Under the pieces are notes generated by a model. It made no database searches, was not told the DNA's origin, and saw only the letters and a list, made by a program, of their open reading frames with translations. DNA of 64,000 nucleotides. Origin: CAZTZL01 sp964617625 (GTDB lineage: Bacteria > Zhuqueibacterota > QNDG01 > DSAB01). The DNA is taken from assembly GCA_964617625.1 (NCBI GenBank), contig CAZTZL010000005.1, positions 12,098 through 76,097 on the forward strand, written 5' to 3'. The position numbers were made by a program, and so were the translations under genes. Shown here piece by piece: positions 25,263 through 34,968 of this stretch; position 1 is the first letter of the stretch, and every line of letters starts with the position of its first letter.

Positions 25263-26252
25263 TTACTTTTTTAAAACGACGAAAACCTGGCGAGGAAAAA
25301 AGATGTATCGAAAACATTGACGTAATATTTGTCTACATCTTATATTTTTTCCGAATTGATAAATATTTTCAAGAAAAACAAGATAACGAATGAAAAACTT
25401 CCCATATATGGAATAATATTTAAAAAATAGGGATTTGGTAATTATATATTTCAAAGGTGCAGGAATAATAAAAATAGCTCCAATAGATTGATAACCGGTT
25501 TTTCTTGCCATTCGGAAAATTTCAGTAAATGTATACTCTTTAAGATGGAATCCAATTGATTTATCAAAACCAAAAATTTTTTCGATACCATGCGGGCCAT
25601 AAAATTGATGTGGTGTTTTCAGAATATATTGCCCTTCATTTTTCAAAATCCGATGGACGCTTTTAATATGGTCCATTGCGTCATCCGGATGTAGATGTTC
25701 GAAAACATTATTCGAAATTACAATATCATACATATCGGTTGGTTCAAAACGGTCCAAATGTACACCATCCGAAATACTTCTCGTAAAGTGTGGATGAGTA
25801 AATTTTTCCTGAAGTCCCCTTTTTTCGTACAAATCGCAGCCACGACACTGATGTCCGCTTTCTGCAAGAAAAAAAAGCAATTCACCGCTTCCTGATCCGA
25901 TCTCATATATGTTCTTGGGAGATTTGCTAATGATATTGATAATAGCATCTTCTTTGATTTCAATCGGTATTTTTAAAGATGTTCCGGCATATTTTGGAAG
26001 CCAACTCAATTGAGTATAAAAGTCGGTATAACATCTTTTGGCAATGTCCCATCGTTTATTTCTTGGAGATCGTCTTAATTTTTCGGCAAGTTTAATTTCT
26101 AAATCTAAATGACCATAAACCATTTTTTCGGTTATTTTTATATCTTCAGGAATACCAAGCTCATTCTTGTAACGATTGACCAGGTTTTCATCAACAGATC
26201 GATTTCGTTTATCAGTCTGCGGAGATATTTTTTTTACAAATAATGTGATCAT
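25263..26252 (-). CDS. SAM-dependent methyltransferase (class I)
   Basis: About 329 residues. After an N-terminal helical part (~1-95) comes a Rossmann methyltransferase core: motif I YEIGSGSGELLFFLAE, the acidic CDLYEKRG, motif IV DIVISNNVFEHLHPDDA and post-motif VHRILKNEGQYILKTPH. This is the Methyltransf_11/23 type common in O-antigen and exopolysaccharide loci, where such enzymes methylate sugars or cap chains. The frame opens at TTG 26282, but ATG 26252 with AAGAG upstream is more likely; it overlaps the preceding glycosyltransferase by 41 bases. Substrate unknown. Confidence 0.8.
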   Translation of the reverse strand: MITLFVKKISPQTDKRNRSVDENLVNRYKNELGIPEDIKITEKMVYGHLDLEIKLAEKLRRSPRNKRWDIAKRCYTDFYTQLSWLPKYAGTSLKIPIEIKEDAIINIISKSPKNIYEIGSGSGELLFFLAESGHQCRGCDLYEKRGLQEKFTHPHFTRSISDGVHLDRFEPTDMYDIVISNNVFEHLHPDDAMDHIKSVHRILKNEGQYILKTPHQFYGPHGIEKIFGFDKSIGFHLKEYTFTEIFRMARKTGYQSIGAIFIIPAPLKYIITKSLFFKYYSIYGKFFIRYLVFLENIYQFGKNIRCRQILRQCFRYIFFPRQVFVVLKK

Positions 26253-27485
26253 AATAAGCTCTTGTGATATTTCCCCAATCAAAAGTCGTTTCAGACAGCT
26301 TTCTTCCCTTCTCCCCCATTTTTTTTAAGATTGTTCGGTCAGATTGTCCGATTTTTTTAAATAGATTGGACAAATCCGGGGCGCATCCATTGTATACATA
26401 ACCACAATGATTTGATTCAACAAATTCTGCGGTTTCATCTACCGAAGAAACAATGACCGGTTTACCCATGGCAAGATATTCGGCAAATTTAGTCGGAAAG
26501 GCAATTTCCGTGACCGGAGACGGCTTTCTTGGAATGACCAGAATATCCGAAGATCGTAATAATGAGACGAGTTCCTTCTGAGAAACCATATCGAATAGTT
26601 CCACATTTTTCCCAAGNNNNNNNNNNNNNNNNNNNNNNNNNNNNNNNNNNNNNNNNNNNNNNNNNNNNNNNNNNNNNNNNNNNNNNNNNNNNNNNNNNNN
26701 NNNNNNNNNNNNNNNNATGAGACGAGTTCCTTCTGAGAAACCATATCGAATAGTTCCACATTTTTCCCAAGAATTTTGTGAAATTCTTTTTTCAAACTGG
26801 ATTCCGTTTTAGAAAACCCAATAATCCGGTATCTCAGAAAAGAGTTTTGATTCCTTCGCGCAGCTTCAATAAAATCGTCAATTGCTTGATAGTTTTGAAA
26901 TTGTCCAGCATATGTAATAGTTAATGAATTTGACTTTTGTTTTACGTGTGGCAAAGGCGAAAACAATTTCAAATCAACACCATTTCGAATAAGGTGCAGG
27001 CGTTTTGGATTTGCTCCCCGGCTTCTCATTAACTTGCTTAATGGTTTGGATACGGCAAGAAAATAATCGGAAAACCAGACAGCTATCAATTCCTGTAAGA
27101 ATGCTTTTAAGACAGAAATATGAATCGATGAAAAATGTTTATTGATTTGAGAACGATTTTGCACAGCTTCTCGAATATAATCGCCATGATTATCATAAAT
27201 GACCTTTTTGCCATGAAATGGCTTGCAAACACACGCCACAAAAGCACACGGAGTGCCTCCTGCATGTATATAATCGTATTGACAAAACAGTTTTGACAAC
27301 TTGGGAATATAGAATGGAATTAATGTGTGTGATCCTGTCGGATCGTCGCCCAAATGATAAATGCCCGTTTTAACGCCGAAAGCTTCCAATCCGCTTTGTA
27401 ACTTGTGAAGCCGGTGAGTGTAGGCAGACTGATCGCCTGCACCCGCTCGCGAAAGGAATAAAACCGATCTCATTAACTGCCTCAA
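26212..27485 (-). CDS. GT4-type glycosyltransferase, split by an assembly gap
   Basis: The gene is interrupted by 100 N (26617-26716). The 55 bases before the gap (26562-26616) repeat exactly after it (26717-26771). Merging the copies joins the N-terminal part (~250 residues, SRAGAGDQSAYTHRLHK ... GVDLKLFSPLPH, TITYAGQFQNYQ) to the C-terminal part (SDILVIPRKPSP, PTKFAEYLAMGKPVIVSS) in one frame of ~372 residues. It is a GT-B enzyme of the GT4 family using a nucleotide-sugar donor. Start ATG 27485 overlaps the stop of wecB by 3-4 bases. The interruption is artificial, so it should not be read as a pseudogene. Confidence 0.85.
26617..26716. other. Assembly gap (100 N) with 55-base overlap of flanks
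   Basis: Exactly 100 N. Flanks 26562-26616 and 26717-26771 are the same 55 bases, so the real gap is probably negative and the contigs simply overlap by one k-mer. Confidence 0.95.
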
Positions 27486-28561
27486 TTTAACCTTTGAAGT
27501 ATGGATACGATATGATGCGCACTTTTTCCATCACCAAACGGATTTTCCCAAACATTTTTTTTATTAATCATTTGTTTTGCAGATAGCAGAATTTTCTTCG
27601 GATCTGTCCCGGCTAAAAGGTTGCTCCCGACTTCCAGTGTCTCCGGCCTTTCGGTATTCCCTCTCAGAGTCACACATGGAATCTGAAGAATGCATGACTC
27701 TTCCTGAATACCGCCCGAATCGGTCAGGGCCAGCGCACTGTTTTTAAGAAGATAAAGGAAAGGGAAATATCCCAATGGTTCACTAAGTATGACACCTTCC
27801 GGTATTTTGATTTTAAACTGCTCCAATCGCTTTTTTGTTCGGGGATGGATTGGATAAATAATGGGTATTTTGAAGTGAAGATAAACCATTTTCAAGCCCT
27901 TGAAAATATTCTTAAGTTTATGGATATGATCCACATTTTCCTGTCGATGCAAGGTACACAAAAAATATTTGGATGGTTCTATTTCAAAACGTTTTAAAAT
28001 ATCTTTCTCTTTCTCGGCAAGAATCTGATTTTGATATACAGCATCTACGATTGTGTTGCCGGTCACAAATATTTTTGACGGATCAACTCCTTCCCGGAGC
28101 AAAATGTTTTTCGTGCTTTCAGTTGGCGCAAAACAGAAAGTCGAAATATGATCTACCAGAATGCGATTGATTTCTTCGGGCATTTCCCGATCGTAACTTC
28201 TCAGTCCCGCTTCGACATGTCCGACTGGAATATGCAATTTTGCGGCTGTCAGACCGCCTGCAAGCACAGAATTGGTATCCCCTTCAACCAGGACGACATG
28301 CGGGCTTTCTTTGACAAGGACGTCTTCTATGCGCGTTAAAAGCAATGCTGTCTGCCTGGCATGTGAATGGGATCCAACTTCAAGATTGTAATCCGGATCG
28401 TCTAATTCAAGCTCTCTGAAAAAGATACGATCCATTTCATAGGAATAGTGCTGACCTGTATGTATAAGAACTGTATTGATAGAATTTTTACGGCAGTATC
28501 GTATTATTGGAGCCATTTTGATTATTTCCGGACGAGTTCCGACGACAATTGCAATACTCAT
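27482..28561 (-). CDS. wecB: UDP-N-acetylglucosamine 2-epimerase (non-hydrolysing)
   Basis: 359 residues, normal size. GTRPEIIKMAPIIR at the N-terminus, HTGQHYSYEMD, VEGDTNS, VGHVEAGLRS and the C-terminal LTDSGGIQEES are signatures of WecB/MnaA. It converts UDP-GlcNAc to UDP-ManNAc, a precursor for many surface polysaccharides. No UDP-ManNAc dehydrogenase gene lies nearby, so ManNAc itself may be incorporated, or oxidation is encoded elsewhere. It touches its neighbours: 1 base after the toroid gene, overlap with the next glycosyltransferase. Confidence 0.95.
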   Translation of the reverse strand: MSIAIVVGTRPEIIKMAPIIRYCRKNSINTVLIHTGQHYSYEMDRIFFRELELDDPDYNLEVGSHSHARQTALLLTRIEDVLVKESPHVVLVEGDTNSVLAGGLTAAKLHIPVGHVEAGLRSYDREMPEEINRILVDHISTFCFAPTESTKNILLREGVDPSKIFVTGNTIVDAVYQNQILAEKEKDILKRFEIEPSKYFLCTLHRQENVDHIHKLKNIFKGLKMVYLHFKIPIIYPIHPRTKKRLEQFKIKIPEGVILSEPLGYFPFLYLLKNSALALTDSGGIQEESCILQIPCVTLRGNTERPETLEVGSNLLAGTDPKKILLSAKQMINKKNVWENPFGDGKSAHHIVSILQRLN

Positions 28562-28562
28562 T

Positions 28563-29696
28563 TTACTCCTTGCTTATATTATATTCCAGTATCAATGCAT
28601 CCACAAAAAATTTGGCGGCCCAGTTGGGATATACAAAAGCCAGATAATTCCCATTAATTGGATGTGATCCTTTTATTCCCCCCTGGATTCCCTTTGGGAA
28701 ACGGGTTCTTTCTTGTGTGCGAATGAGAAAATGATTGGCTTTTTGGGCTGCGTTTATATATTTCCGGTTGCCTGTGATTTCAAATAAACGTGACCATATA
28801 ATTGAGAACTGGGCAATTCCTGTCAAACAGGAAGATGTCGTTGTGCGTTTCCAATTTTCGTTGAAACTGCCAGGAACCGAACCGTCATTTCGCTGAAGTG
28901 ACAATACAATATCGGCAACTTTTTGAACGCTATTTAAATATTTCTTACAATGCAGGATTTCTCCTGTTTCCAGCAATCCCCGAGTTGCGTAAGCAATCAT
29001 GTGAGTGAAAACCGGTTGGCCGGGGGAAAAATAATTCTGTTCAAACCATCCGTTCTTCAGCTGATTCAACAATGCCCAATCACAATTCTTTTGTGCAGAC
29101 TCCTTATATTTTTGATTTTGAACAATTTTGCTTAATTCGGCGAGAGCCCATGAAACACGCGTATGATAGGAATGCGGAATTCCATTATAAACATGACGGC
29201 TCCATTTGCCGTCCGTATCCTGATGCTTCACAAGCCAGTCACCCGCTTTTTGAGCTGCATAAAGATACAATTCTGTTCCGACTTCCAGGTAGCCCCGAAT
29301 AAAGCCGAACAGAACTTGTCCTGTATCGAAGACAAGAGGATGTTTTGCCTCTTCAACAATGCCGCTTATGGCACCATTGCTTTCCTGCACTTCCAGCAAC
29401 CAGTCGAGCATGGAAATTGCGCGCGTTCGATAATTTTCGTTTTTTGTCAGGTCGTAATAATTGAAAAATGTGGGGACAATGTATCCTGTGGTTTCCGGAA
29501 AAGGAGGCAGCCAGCCTTTTCGCAAATCGTAACTGGTCGCAACTCCTCCACCATGAACGGCATCCTGTGCGCTGCATAACCATAACATTGCCCGTTCAAT
29601 CGATTCAAGATTGGTTATCTTAAAAGAAGATTTCCGTGGAATCAGATCTCGAATGATAAAATAGACTGTAGACATTTTCTTTAAATATTTGTTCAT
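28563..29696 (-). CDS. Alpha/alpha-toroid (six-hairpin glycosidase-like) protein of the polysaccharide locus
   Basis: 377 residues, no signal peptide. Repeated helical hairpins, each with an aromatic/Gly turn: AMLWLCSAQDAVHGGG, MLDWLLEVQESNGAISG, DWLVKHQDTDGKWSR, LLNQLKNGWFEQN, IVLSLQRNDGSVPGSF. This pattern is that of (alpha/alpha)6 barrels such as GH88/GH105, N-acylglucosamine epimerases and terpene-cyclase-like toroids. Several EPS loci carry such a protein. I cannot assign catalytic acids with confidence, so a hydrolase, epimerase or binding role is open. Being cytoplasmic, it more likely acts on precursors than on exported chains. Confidence 0.65.
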   Translation of the reverse strand: MNKYLKKMSTVYFIIRDLIPRKSSFKITNLESIERAMLWLCSAQDAVHGGGVATSYDLRKGWLPPFPETTGYIVPTFFNYYDLTKNENYRTRAISMLDWLLEVQESNGAISGIVEEAKHPLVFDTGQVLFGFIRGYLEVGTELYLYAAQKAGDWLVKHQDTDGKWSRHVYNGIPHSYHTRVSWALAELSKIVQNQKYKESAQKNCDWALLNQLKNGWFEQNYFSPGQPVFTHMIAYATRGLLETGEILHCKKYLNSVQKVADIVLSLQRNDGSVPGSFNENWKRTTTSSCLTGIAQFSIIWSRLFEITGNRKYINAAQKANHFLIRTQERTRFPKGIQGGIKGSHPINGNYLAFVYPNWAAKFFVDALILEYNISKE

Positions 29697-29702
29697 TTTA
29701 AC

Positions 29703-30677
29703 TCACATTAGAATTATTTTTTTCAAATTGTTCAAATCTCTTTTCCATATTTTTAATTTATCTTTTCGAAGTTGTATCATCTCTTTTTCAAATTTTTTCT
29801 TATGTTTTATCAGATGAATCACTCCATTTCGAATCGCTTCTGTGTACTGTTCCACAAATACAGTGCCGTGATTGAAGAACTCCCTTAAAAAAGGAAAGCC
29901 AAATGTTAAGAGTGGTTTCCCCATGAAAAGAGCTTCTTCTCCTCCCGAAAGCAATGTATGATCCCTTTTTGTAAAACAAAGCACGCCATCCACGCTGGCC
30001 AGCAATCGAATATATTCTTCATAAGAAACAAAACCGGTAAAAATCACATTTTTGGGCGCAGCTTGTATAATTCTTTTAGGTGCTTTAGAAATATCCCCCG
30101 TAATGTAAAAAGAAATATTTTTTAAAGATTGTGCAACTTTGATAATCTCTTCAATGGGTTCATCCGGTGCGAATGAATTGATAAAAAGAACATTCTGTTT
30201 ACCTTGAATTTTTTTTAGTGAAACATTCGGAAATTCAATTGGCGGATTCATATCGATACTCTTTGCTCCCCAGGATTTGACCAGGTTGACAAGAAATGGA
30301 TTGGTTACCACTGTGACTGATGCTTTACGGCATAAAAATTTATGCAGAAATCGTAATGTGATCCAAGGCTCCGACATCAACGATCCGGTATGGGCGTCAA
30401 TTACATGCTTCGCTTTTGAATATAAACAATAGAGATAAACAAAAAAAACACAAAAAAGCGGTGGGGTCATCGAAAAAACGACTTTAGGCTTTTTCTGACA
30501 TAATACAAGAAATGTCTTTATGGCCATCACGGGATACTTGATAGGCGCCAATTGCGGGCTACGGTATTTGATATAATTGATTAAACACAATTCAGCCCCC
30601 AATTCCCGTGCAAAACATTCTGCCCTTCGGTTGTAAGGTGCCCAGGCCAGGTAGATAATTTTAGATCGATTTTTCAT
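29703..30677 (-). CDS. Glycosyltransferase (GT-B, probable GT4)
   Basis: 324 residues. N-terminal part has the short hydrophobic strand-helix pattern of GT-B donors/acceptors (PKVVFSMTPPLFCVFFVYLY; AKHVIDAHTGSLMSEPW), a linker, and a C-terminal Rossmann half (VLFINSFAPDEPIEEIIKVA, FTGFVSYEEYIRLLASVDGVLCFT, GGEEALFMGKPLLTFGFP). The glutamate-containing donor loop is present but less canonical than in its neighbours. The hydrophobic stretch near 75-95 suggests membrane association. Lies 5-6 bases from both neighbours. Confidence 0.75.
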   Translation of the reverse strand: MKNRSKIIYLAWAPYNRRAECFARELGAELCLINYIKYRSPQLAPIKYPVMAIKTFLVLCQKKPKVVFSMTPPLFCVFFVYLYCLYSKAKHVIDAHTGSLMSEPWITLRFLHKFLCRKASVTVVTNPFLVNLVKSWGAKSIDMNPPIEFPNVSLKKIQGKQNVLFINSFAPDEPIEEIIKVAQSLKNISFYITGDISKAPKRIIQAAPKNVIFTGFVSYEEYIRLLASVDGVLCFTKRDHTLLSGGEEALFMGKPLLTFGFPFLREFFNHGTVFVEQYTEAIRNGVIHLIKHKKKFEKEMIQLRKDKLKIWKRDLNNLKKIILM

Positions 30678-30682
30678 AAAAC

Positions 30683-31798
30683 CTATGCAGTAACTTCACA
30701 ATAAATAGATAAATATTCGCTGACCATAGATTGATATGAATAATTTTTTTCAAGAAATTGAAAAGCATTTTCACCAAATGACTTCCTAAGATTTTTATCA
30801 TCCAACAACTTTTTAACGTATTGGGTAAATTCCTCCAAGCGGTTCAGAGGGACTAAAAAACCTGTTTTTCCATGAATGATTATCTTCTGCACTCCTCCTA
30901 CAGCTGTTGCCACGATGGTTTTTTTGACAGACATCGCTTCCAGTAGAGCAATCGGTACGCCTTCACGAAGAGAGGTTGAAACGACAACATCCATCGCACA
31001 CATAATTTGTTTGACATCTGAGCGATAACCGGTAAAAATCACATTGGAAAGTTTGAGTGATTTTGCATATTTTTCGAGTTCTTCTCTGAGAGATCCATTT
31101 CCTACAATCAAAAATTTTATAGAAGGAAAAATGGATGTAAGCCGGTTTGCAACATCAATAAAAAAGCGATGGTTTTTTTCAATGCTTAACCTGCCAATGA
31201 TGCCGACAACCAGATCATTTTTCGAGATTCCGATACTCTTTTTTAGCATGTCAAGACGACTATTTTCCGATTGTTCAATTTCTATTCCATTTTGTATCAC
31301 TGCCATTTTTTTCATCGCAACATTATTTTTCGAGAGGTCGTTTTTTAATTGTTCAGACACAACAATAATTTTATCGAACCACGGCAGCAACAACACATCC
31401 GCATTTTCCCAAAAACGAATACGACTGCTGGAATGTGTCCATCCGTGTTTGGTTGCAATGATTTCTTTCTTGGCCAATTTTGCGACGATCCACCCGTAAA
31501 TGTCGGCCTTAAATCCGTGAGTATGGATAATATCGATTCTTTGGTTTTTGACGAATTGATATATTCTCCAAAGGGTCAACGGATCGAAAACGGACCTGCA
31601 AATGAAAGTAATTGTTGGCAGCCCTGCTTCATTTGCCTGTAATGAAAGAGACATTTCCGGAGAACGTCTGTCATAAATGCATCCTATCCAGCTGTTATGT
31701 CCTTGCTCGATTAGTCCACGAGATAAAGACATAATCACTTTTTCAGCTCCAAAGAAACCGGCACTTTTTCGCAGATGTAAAATGTTTATTTTTTTCAT
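30683..31798 (-). CDS. Glycosyltransferase family 4
   Basis: 371 residues. MKKINILHLRKSAGFFGAEKV is the GT4 N-terminal glycine loop; IDIIHTHGFKADIYG and IIATKHGWTH follow; the C-domain has VVGIIGRLSIEKNHRFFIDV, FTGYRSDVKQIMCAMDVVVSTS and the EX7E donor motif EGVPIALLE. A retaining transferase acting on the cytoplasmic face on lipid-linked intermediates. Overlaps the flippase gene by 4 bases (ATGA). Confidence 0.92.
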   Translation of the reverse strand: MKKINILHLRKSAGFFGAEKVIMSLSRGLIEQGHNSWIGCIYDRRSPEMSLSLQANEAGLPTITFICRSVFDPLTLWRIYQFVKNQRIDIIHTHGFKADIYGWIVAKLAKKEIIATKHGWTHSSSRIRFWENADVLLLPWFDKIIVVSEQLKNDLSKNNVAMKKMAVIQNGIEIEQSENSRLDMLKKSIGISKNDLVVGIIGRLSIEKNHRFFIDVANRLTSIFPSIKFLIVGNGSLREELEKYAKSLKLSNVIFTGYRSDVKQIMCAMDVVVSTSLREGVPIALLEAMSVKKTIVATAVGGVQKIIIHGKTGFLVPLNRLEEFTQYVKKLLDDKNLRKSFGENAFQFLEKNYSYQSMVSEYLSIYCEVTA

Positions 31799-33249
31799 GA
31801 TCGATCGGACGAGAACAGAGTTCTTCTTTCTTTCCAGGCACTTCTGATAATATTTTTCTCATCAGTGCTGAAAGAGCGGATAATAAATAACGAGAATACA
31901 TAGATCAATAAACCGATTACAGAAACGAACAGATGATTTTTACTCCTAAATATAAAAATAAATAGTGCCATTATCACACCAGAAATATACGGTTTTGCAA
32001 TCATTTTTGAATAGTTCATTTTAAAAAGTACACGTCTTACGAAAATCTGCTGAATGATAACAAAAAATGCAATGGATAAAAAAGTGGCGACTCCCGCACC
32101 GACATGGCTGTATTTAGGAATTAATATCAAATTCAATACGATATTAAAACATGCAGAAAGCACATTGATGAGAAGATCTATCTTTTGCTGATGACTCGCA
32201 ACAAGTCCATTGCCAAGTATATTTGCAGCCGGGAATAGAACAAGTGTCCATATGAGTATCTGTAATGTTCGCGCCGAAACAATAAATTCATCTCCATAAA
32301 ATAAAAGAATAATATCCTTTGACAGATAGGTTGCTATCACAGCTATGGGGATAATCGTAAGCGACAAATATTTGATCGAGCTTATACAGCTTTGTTGAAA
32401 ATTATCTTTTGATTCTACGTAAAAACGGGAAATTACCGGGAAAATAGCGGCAATGTAGCAATTTGTTAATCCAATTCCAATTGTGAGAAACCGATATGCT
32501 GCGGCATAATACCCTACATCAACCATTCCTTTCATTTTAGAAAGCATTAAAATGTCAATTTGCCAATAGACCATTACAACAACCGACAACATGAAAAAGA
32601 CAGGAATTTCCATTATCATTTTCAACAGAAGATCATGTTCAAACCGGATTTTTAATTTGAATAGATGTTTATTAACAAAATACATTCCCAAAAACATGGA
32701 AACAATATTTGAAATTGCAACGATACAAATGACATGAAAAATTTGATAGCCGGCCAGAACAACTCCAATCCCTCCAATGACTTTTATAACTGTTTCCACA
32801 ATCAATATAGTCGAGCAATACTCCATTTTTTCAAAAGCCTGCAACATAGATTGTGTAAATGTACTGATCGTTGCAAAAAACAGTGCTGCAGCCATGACGA
32901 TTGAAGCATTCAGGAGAGTAGATGAATATCCAAGTATAAAAGCAGTCAATACCATAAACATGCAAAAAACAAGAGACGAAATTGTACCCAGGTAAAACGA
33001 ATTTAAAAATATTTTTTCAGCTTTGGATCGATCGGAAGAGATTTCACGTACAATGTACGAATTCAATCCCAGTGCCGAAAAAAGACTGAAAAAGGTGAAC
33101 AGTGTGAGCACAGTCGTGTAAATTCCCAATCCCTCCGGACCCAGTTTCCTGGATAATACCAGTATCAGAAACATGGAAAGAATTGGATTGACAATTTGTG
33201 CCAAAGAGAGGAAGAATGTATTTCTTAATAACCGGACCGATGTTTTCAT
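31795..33249 (-). CDS. Polysaccharide flippase (Wzx-like, MOP superfamily)
   Basis: 484 residues with 12-14 predicted membrane helices spread along the whole length. It starts with SVRLLRNTFFLSLAQIVNPI, typical of the polysaccharide-transport (PST/Wzx) branch, and the central MLSKMKGMVDVGYYAAAYRF is conserved in that family. It moves undecaprenyl-PP-linked repeat units across the inner membrane for polymerisation by Wzy. 4-base overlaps with both neighbours show tight coupling. Strand-specific ligand unknown. Confidence 0.9.
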   Translation of the reverse strand: MKTSVRLLRNTFFLSLAQIVNPILSMFLILVLSRKLGPEGLGIYTTVLTLFTFFSLFSALGLNSYIVREISSDRSKAEKIFLNSFYLGTISSLVFCMFMVLTAFILGYSSTLLNASIVMAAALFFATISTFTQSMLQAFEKMEYCSTILIVETVIKVIGGIGVVLAGYQIFHVICIVAISNIVSMFLGMYFVNKHLFKLKIRFEHDLLLKMIMEIPVFFMLSVVVMVYWQIDILMLSKMKGMVDVGYYAAAYRFLTIGIGLTNCYIAAIFPVISRFYVESKDNFQQSCISSIKYLSLTIIPIAVIATYLSKDIILLFYGDEFIVSARTLQILIWTLVLFPAANILGNGLVASHQQKIDLLINVLSACFNIVLNLILIPKYSHVGAGVATFLSIAFFVIIQQIFVRRVLFKMNYSKMIAKPYISGVIMALFIFIFRSKNHLFVSVIGLLIYVFSLFIIRSFSTDEKNIIRSAWKERRTLFSSDRS

Positions 33250-34688
33250 AAAACAATTTCACTTTTTATTGATTTGACTGATTCATCATGATAAGAACGG
33301 ATCCCTACTGACAGTCCGAATAAAAGATAGAGATGTGAATCCGAAATTCTGCCATCGAGCGATTCGAATAACATTTGAAGAAAGAATATAAACATCGCTG
33401 TCCATATCCCCCACGCAAATATTCTTATAAAAGAATCATCGTTTTTCGTTGATGGCCATAAATAGCGGAATACGGAAAATATAACAATTAAAAAGGCGAT
33501 TAATCCGATTGTGCCAAGTTCCGCCCAAACCAAAAGGTAATGGTTGTGAACGATCCATCGTTCCTGAGTTAGAAAAAACGGTACATAATCTTTCATGACC
33601 AGAGCATAAATATTGGGACCTATTCCAAAGATCGGATATTTACGAACCATCTCCAACGCGGATTGAATAAGATGCAATCGATAATATACAGTCTCTGTCC
33701 CTTTTGAAAAACGTTCAATGATAATATTATGAAATATAAGAACAGTCAATCCTATTATGATGACTGAGATCAATATCAGCTTCCACATTCCCTTATATTT
33801 TTTAATATTTAATAAAAAAAAGAAAAATATTCCTACGATGAAACTGATCCAGGCACCGCGTGTTTGCGTCAAGATAAATGCAATAAGACCAATGCCTGCT
33901 GACAATAATGGAAGTAATTTTGATTCCTGATTGTCATTCATTATAAGAAATAACAAAGGAATAGAGATCATGCTTGCAAGATAGCTTGCTGTAACATTGG
34001 GAGAGCCTGTCGTCCCGCCAATTCGGAAGATATCATCCCCTGCAGATTCAACAACTTTAAACGCAATTGTAAAATTGGTTTTTGTAATAAACTGGAGAAT
34101 ACAAAACAGTCCTTCCACGATCAGGCATATCATTAAAAATTTAAAAATCATTTGAAGCATGGCTTTATCACGCACTTTATTGGCAATAAAAAAGAACAGT
34201 ATGACTGTTTTTAAATTTTGAACGATACTGAAAAAACTGAGATTCATGTCGGGCGAGTTTGTCAATGAAAAGAAATTGGTCATATAAAAAAATAGAATGG
34301 GAATTGTAACTTGCGGGTAAAATCGTATTTTTTCTGTCTTGTCGCTGGCGAGTTGATACAACCAAATCATAATAAGAAAAAACAGAGCGATATCGGTAAT
34401 AGTAAACAGAATGCCGTTGAAGGTACCTACATATTCTCTATATGCAAGATGAATATTAAATTCAAAGGGAATCGACAGGATTAAAATAATCCATAATAAA
34501 CTGACAGGATCTTTTGATAATTTCCCGTAAATTGGCCACAACAGGATACAACATAACACCAGGAGTATACTGATCGTCCATTTTAGATCGAAATTACCAA
34601 CACGAATAAGTGTATAACCGATGAAAATCCCGATAACAACGATAATAAAAAAGTATAAAATTGATAAGTAACGAGATTGTATTGTCAT
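33246..34688 (-). CDS. O-antigen polymerase/ligase-like protein (Wzy-like)
   Basis: 480 residues with about 11-12 membrane helices and one large periplasmic loop at ~315-390. The stretch SALEMVRKYPIFGIGPNIY before the loop and WIVHNHYLLVWAELGTIGLI after it are the core of the Wzy_C (O-antigen ligase/polymerase) family; the His in HNHYL is the conserved one. Next to the Wzx gene a polymerase role is more likely than ligation of LPS. Start ATG 34688 lies 120 bases from a scaffold gap. Confidence 0.88.
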   Translation of the reverse strand: MTIQSRYLSILYFFIIVVIGIFIGYTLIRVGNFDLKWTISILLVLCCILLWPIYGKLSKDPVSLLWIILILSIPFEFNIHLAYREYVGTFNGILFTITDIALFFLIMIWLYQLASDKTEKIRFYPQVTIPILFFYMTNFFSLTNSPDMNLSFFSIVQNLKTVILFFFIANKVRDKAMLQMIFKFLMICLIVEGLFCILQFITKTNFTIAFKVVESAGDDIFRIGGTTGSPNVTASYLASMISIPLLFLIMNDNQESKLLPLLSAGIGLIAFILTQTRGAWISFIVGIFFFFLLNIKKYKGMWKLILISVIIIGLTVLIFHNIIIERFSKGTETVYYRLHLIQSALEMVRKYPIFGIGPNIYALVMKDYVPFFLTQERWIVHNHYLLVWAELGTIGLIAFLIVIFSVFRYLWPSTKNDDSFIRIFAWGIWTAMFIFFLQMLFESLDGRISDSHLYLLFGLSVGIRSYHDESVKSIKSEIVL

Positions 34689-34968
34689 GATTCATCTATC
34701 GTAATAATTAAAATCTCTTTTAACTGAATTGAAATTGAATACCAAAAGAATTTGTAAAATCTCTTTTTATAACCATTGATCTGCTCGAAATATTTGTTTT
34801 AGAAAATTANNNNNNNNNNNNNNNNNNNNNNNNNNNNNNNNNNNNNNNNNNNNNNNNNNNNNNNNNNNNNNNNNNNNNNNNNNNNNNNNNNNNNNNNNNN
34901 NNNNNNNNNTAAAATCTCTTTTTATAACCATTGATCTGCTCGAAATATTTGTTTTAGAAAATTATTCA
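34689..34968. other. AT-rich intergenic stretch containing an assembly gap
   Basis: Of 280 bases, 100 are N (34810-34909). Bases 34755-34809 and 34910-34964 are the same 55 bases, so the true spacer is probably only ~125 bases. I see no promoter, terminator or RNA in the rest. Confidence 0.9.

Noticed and set aside
26489..26770. Frames running through the N gap
   Set aside because: Created by the 100-N gap and the duplicated 55 bases; they vanish when the overlap is merged.
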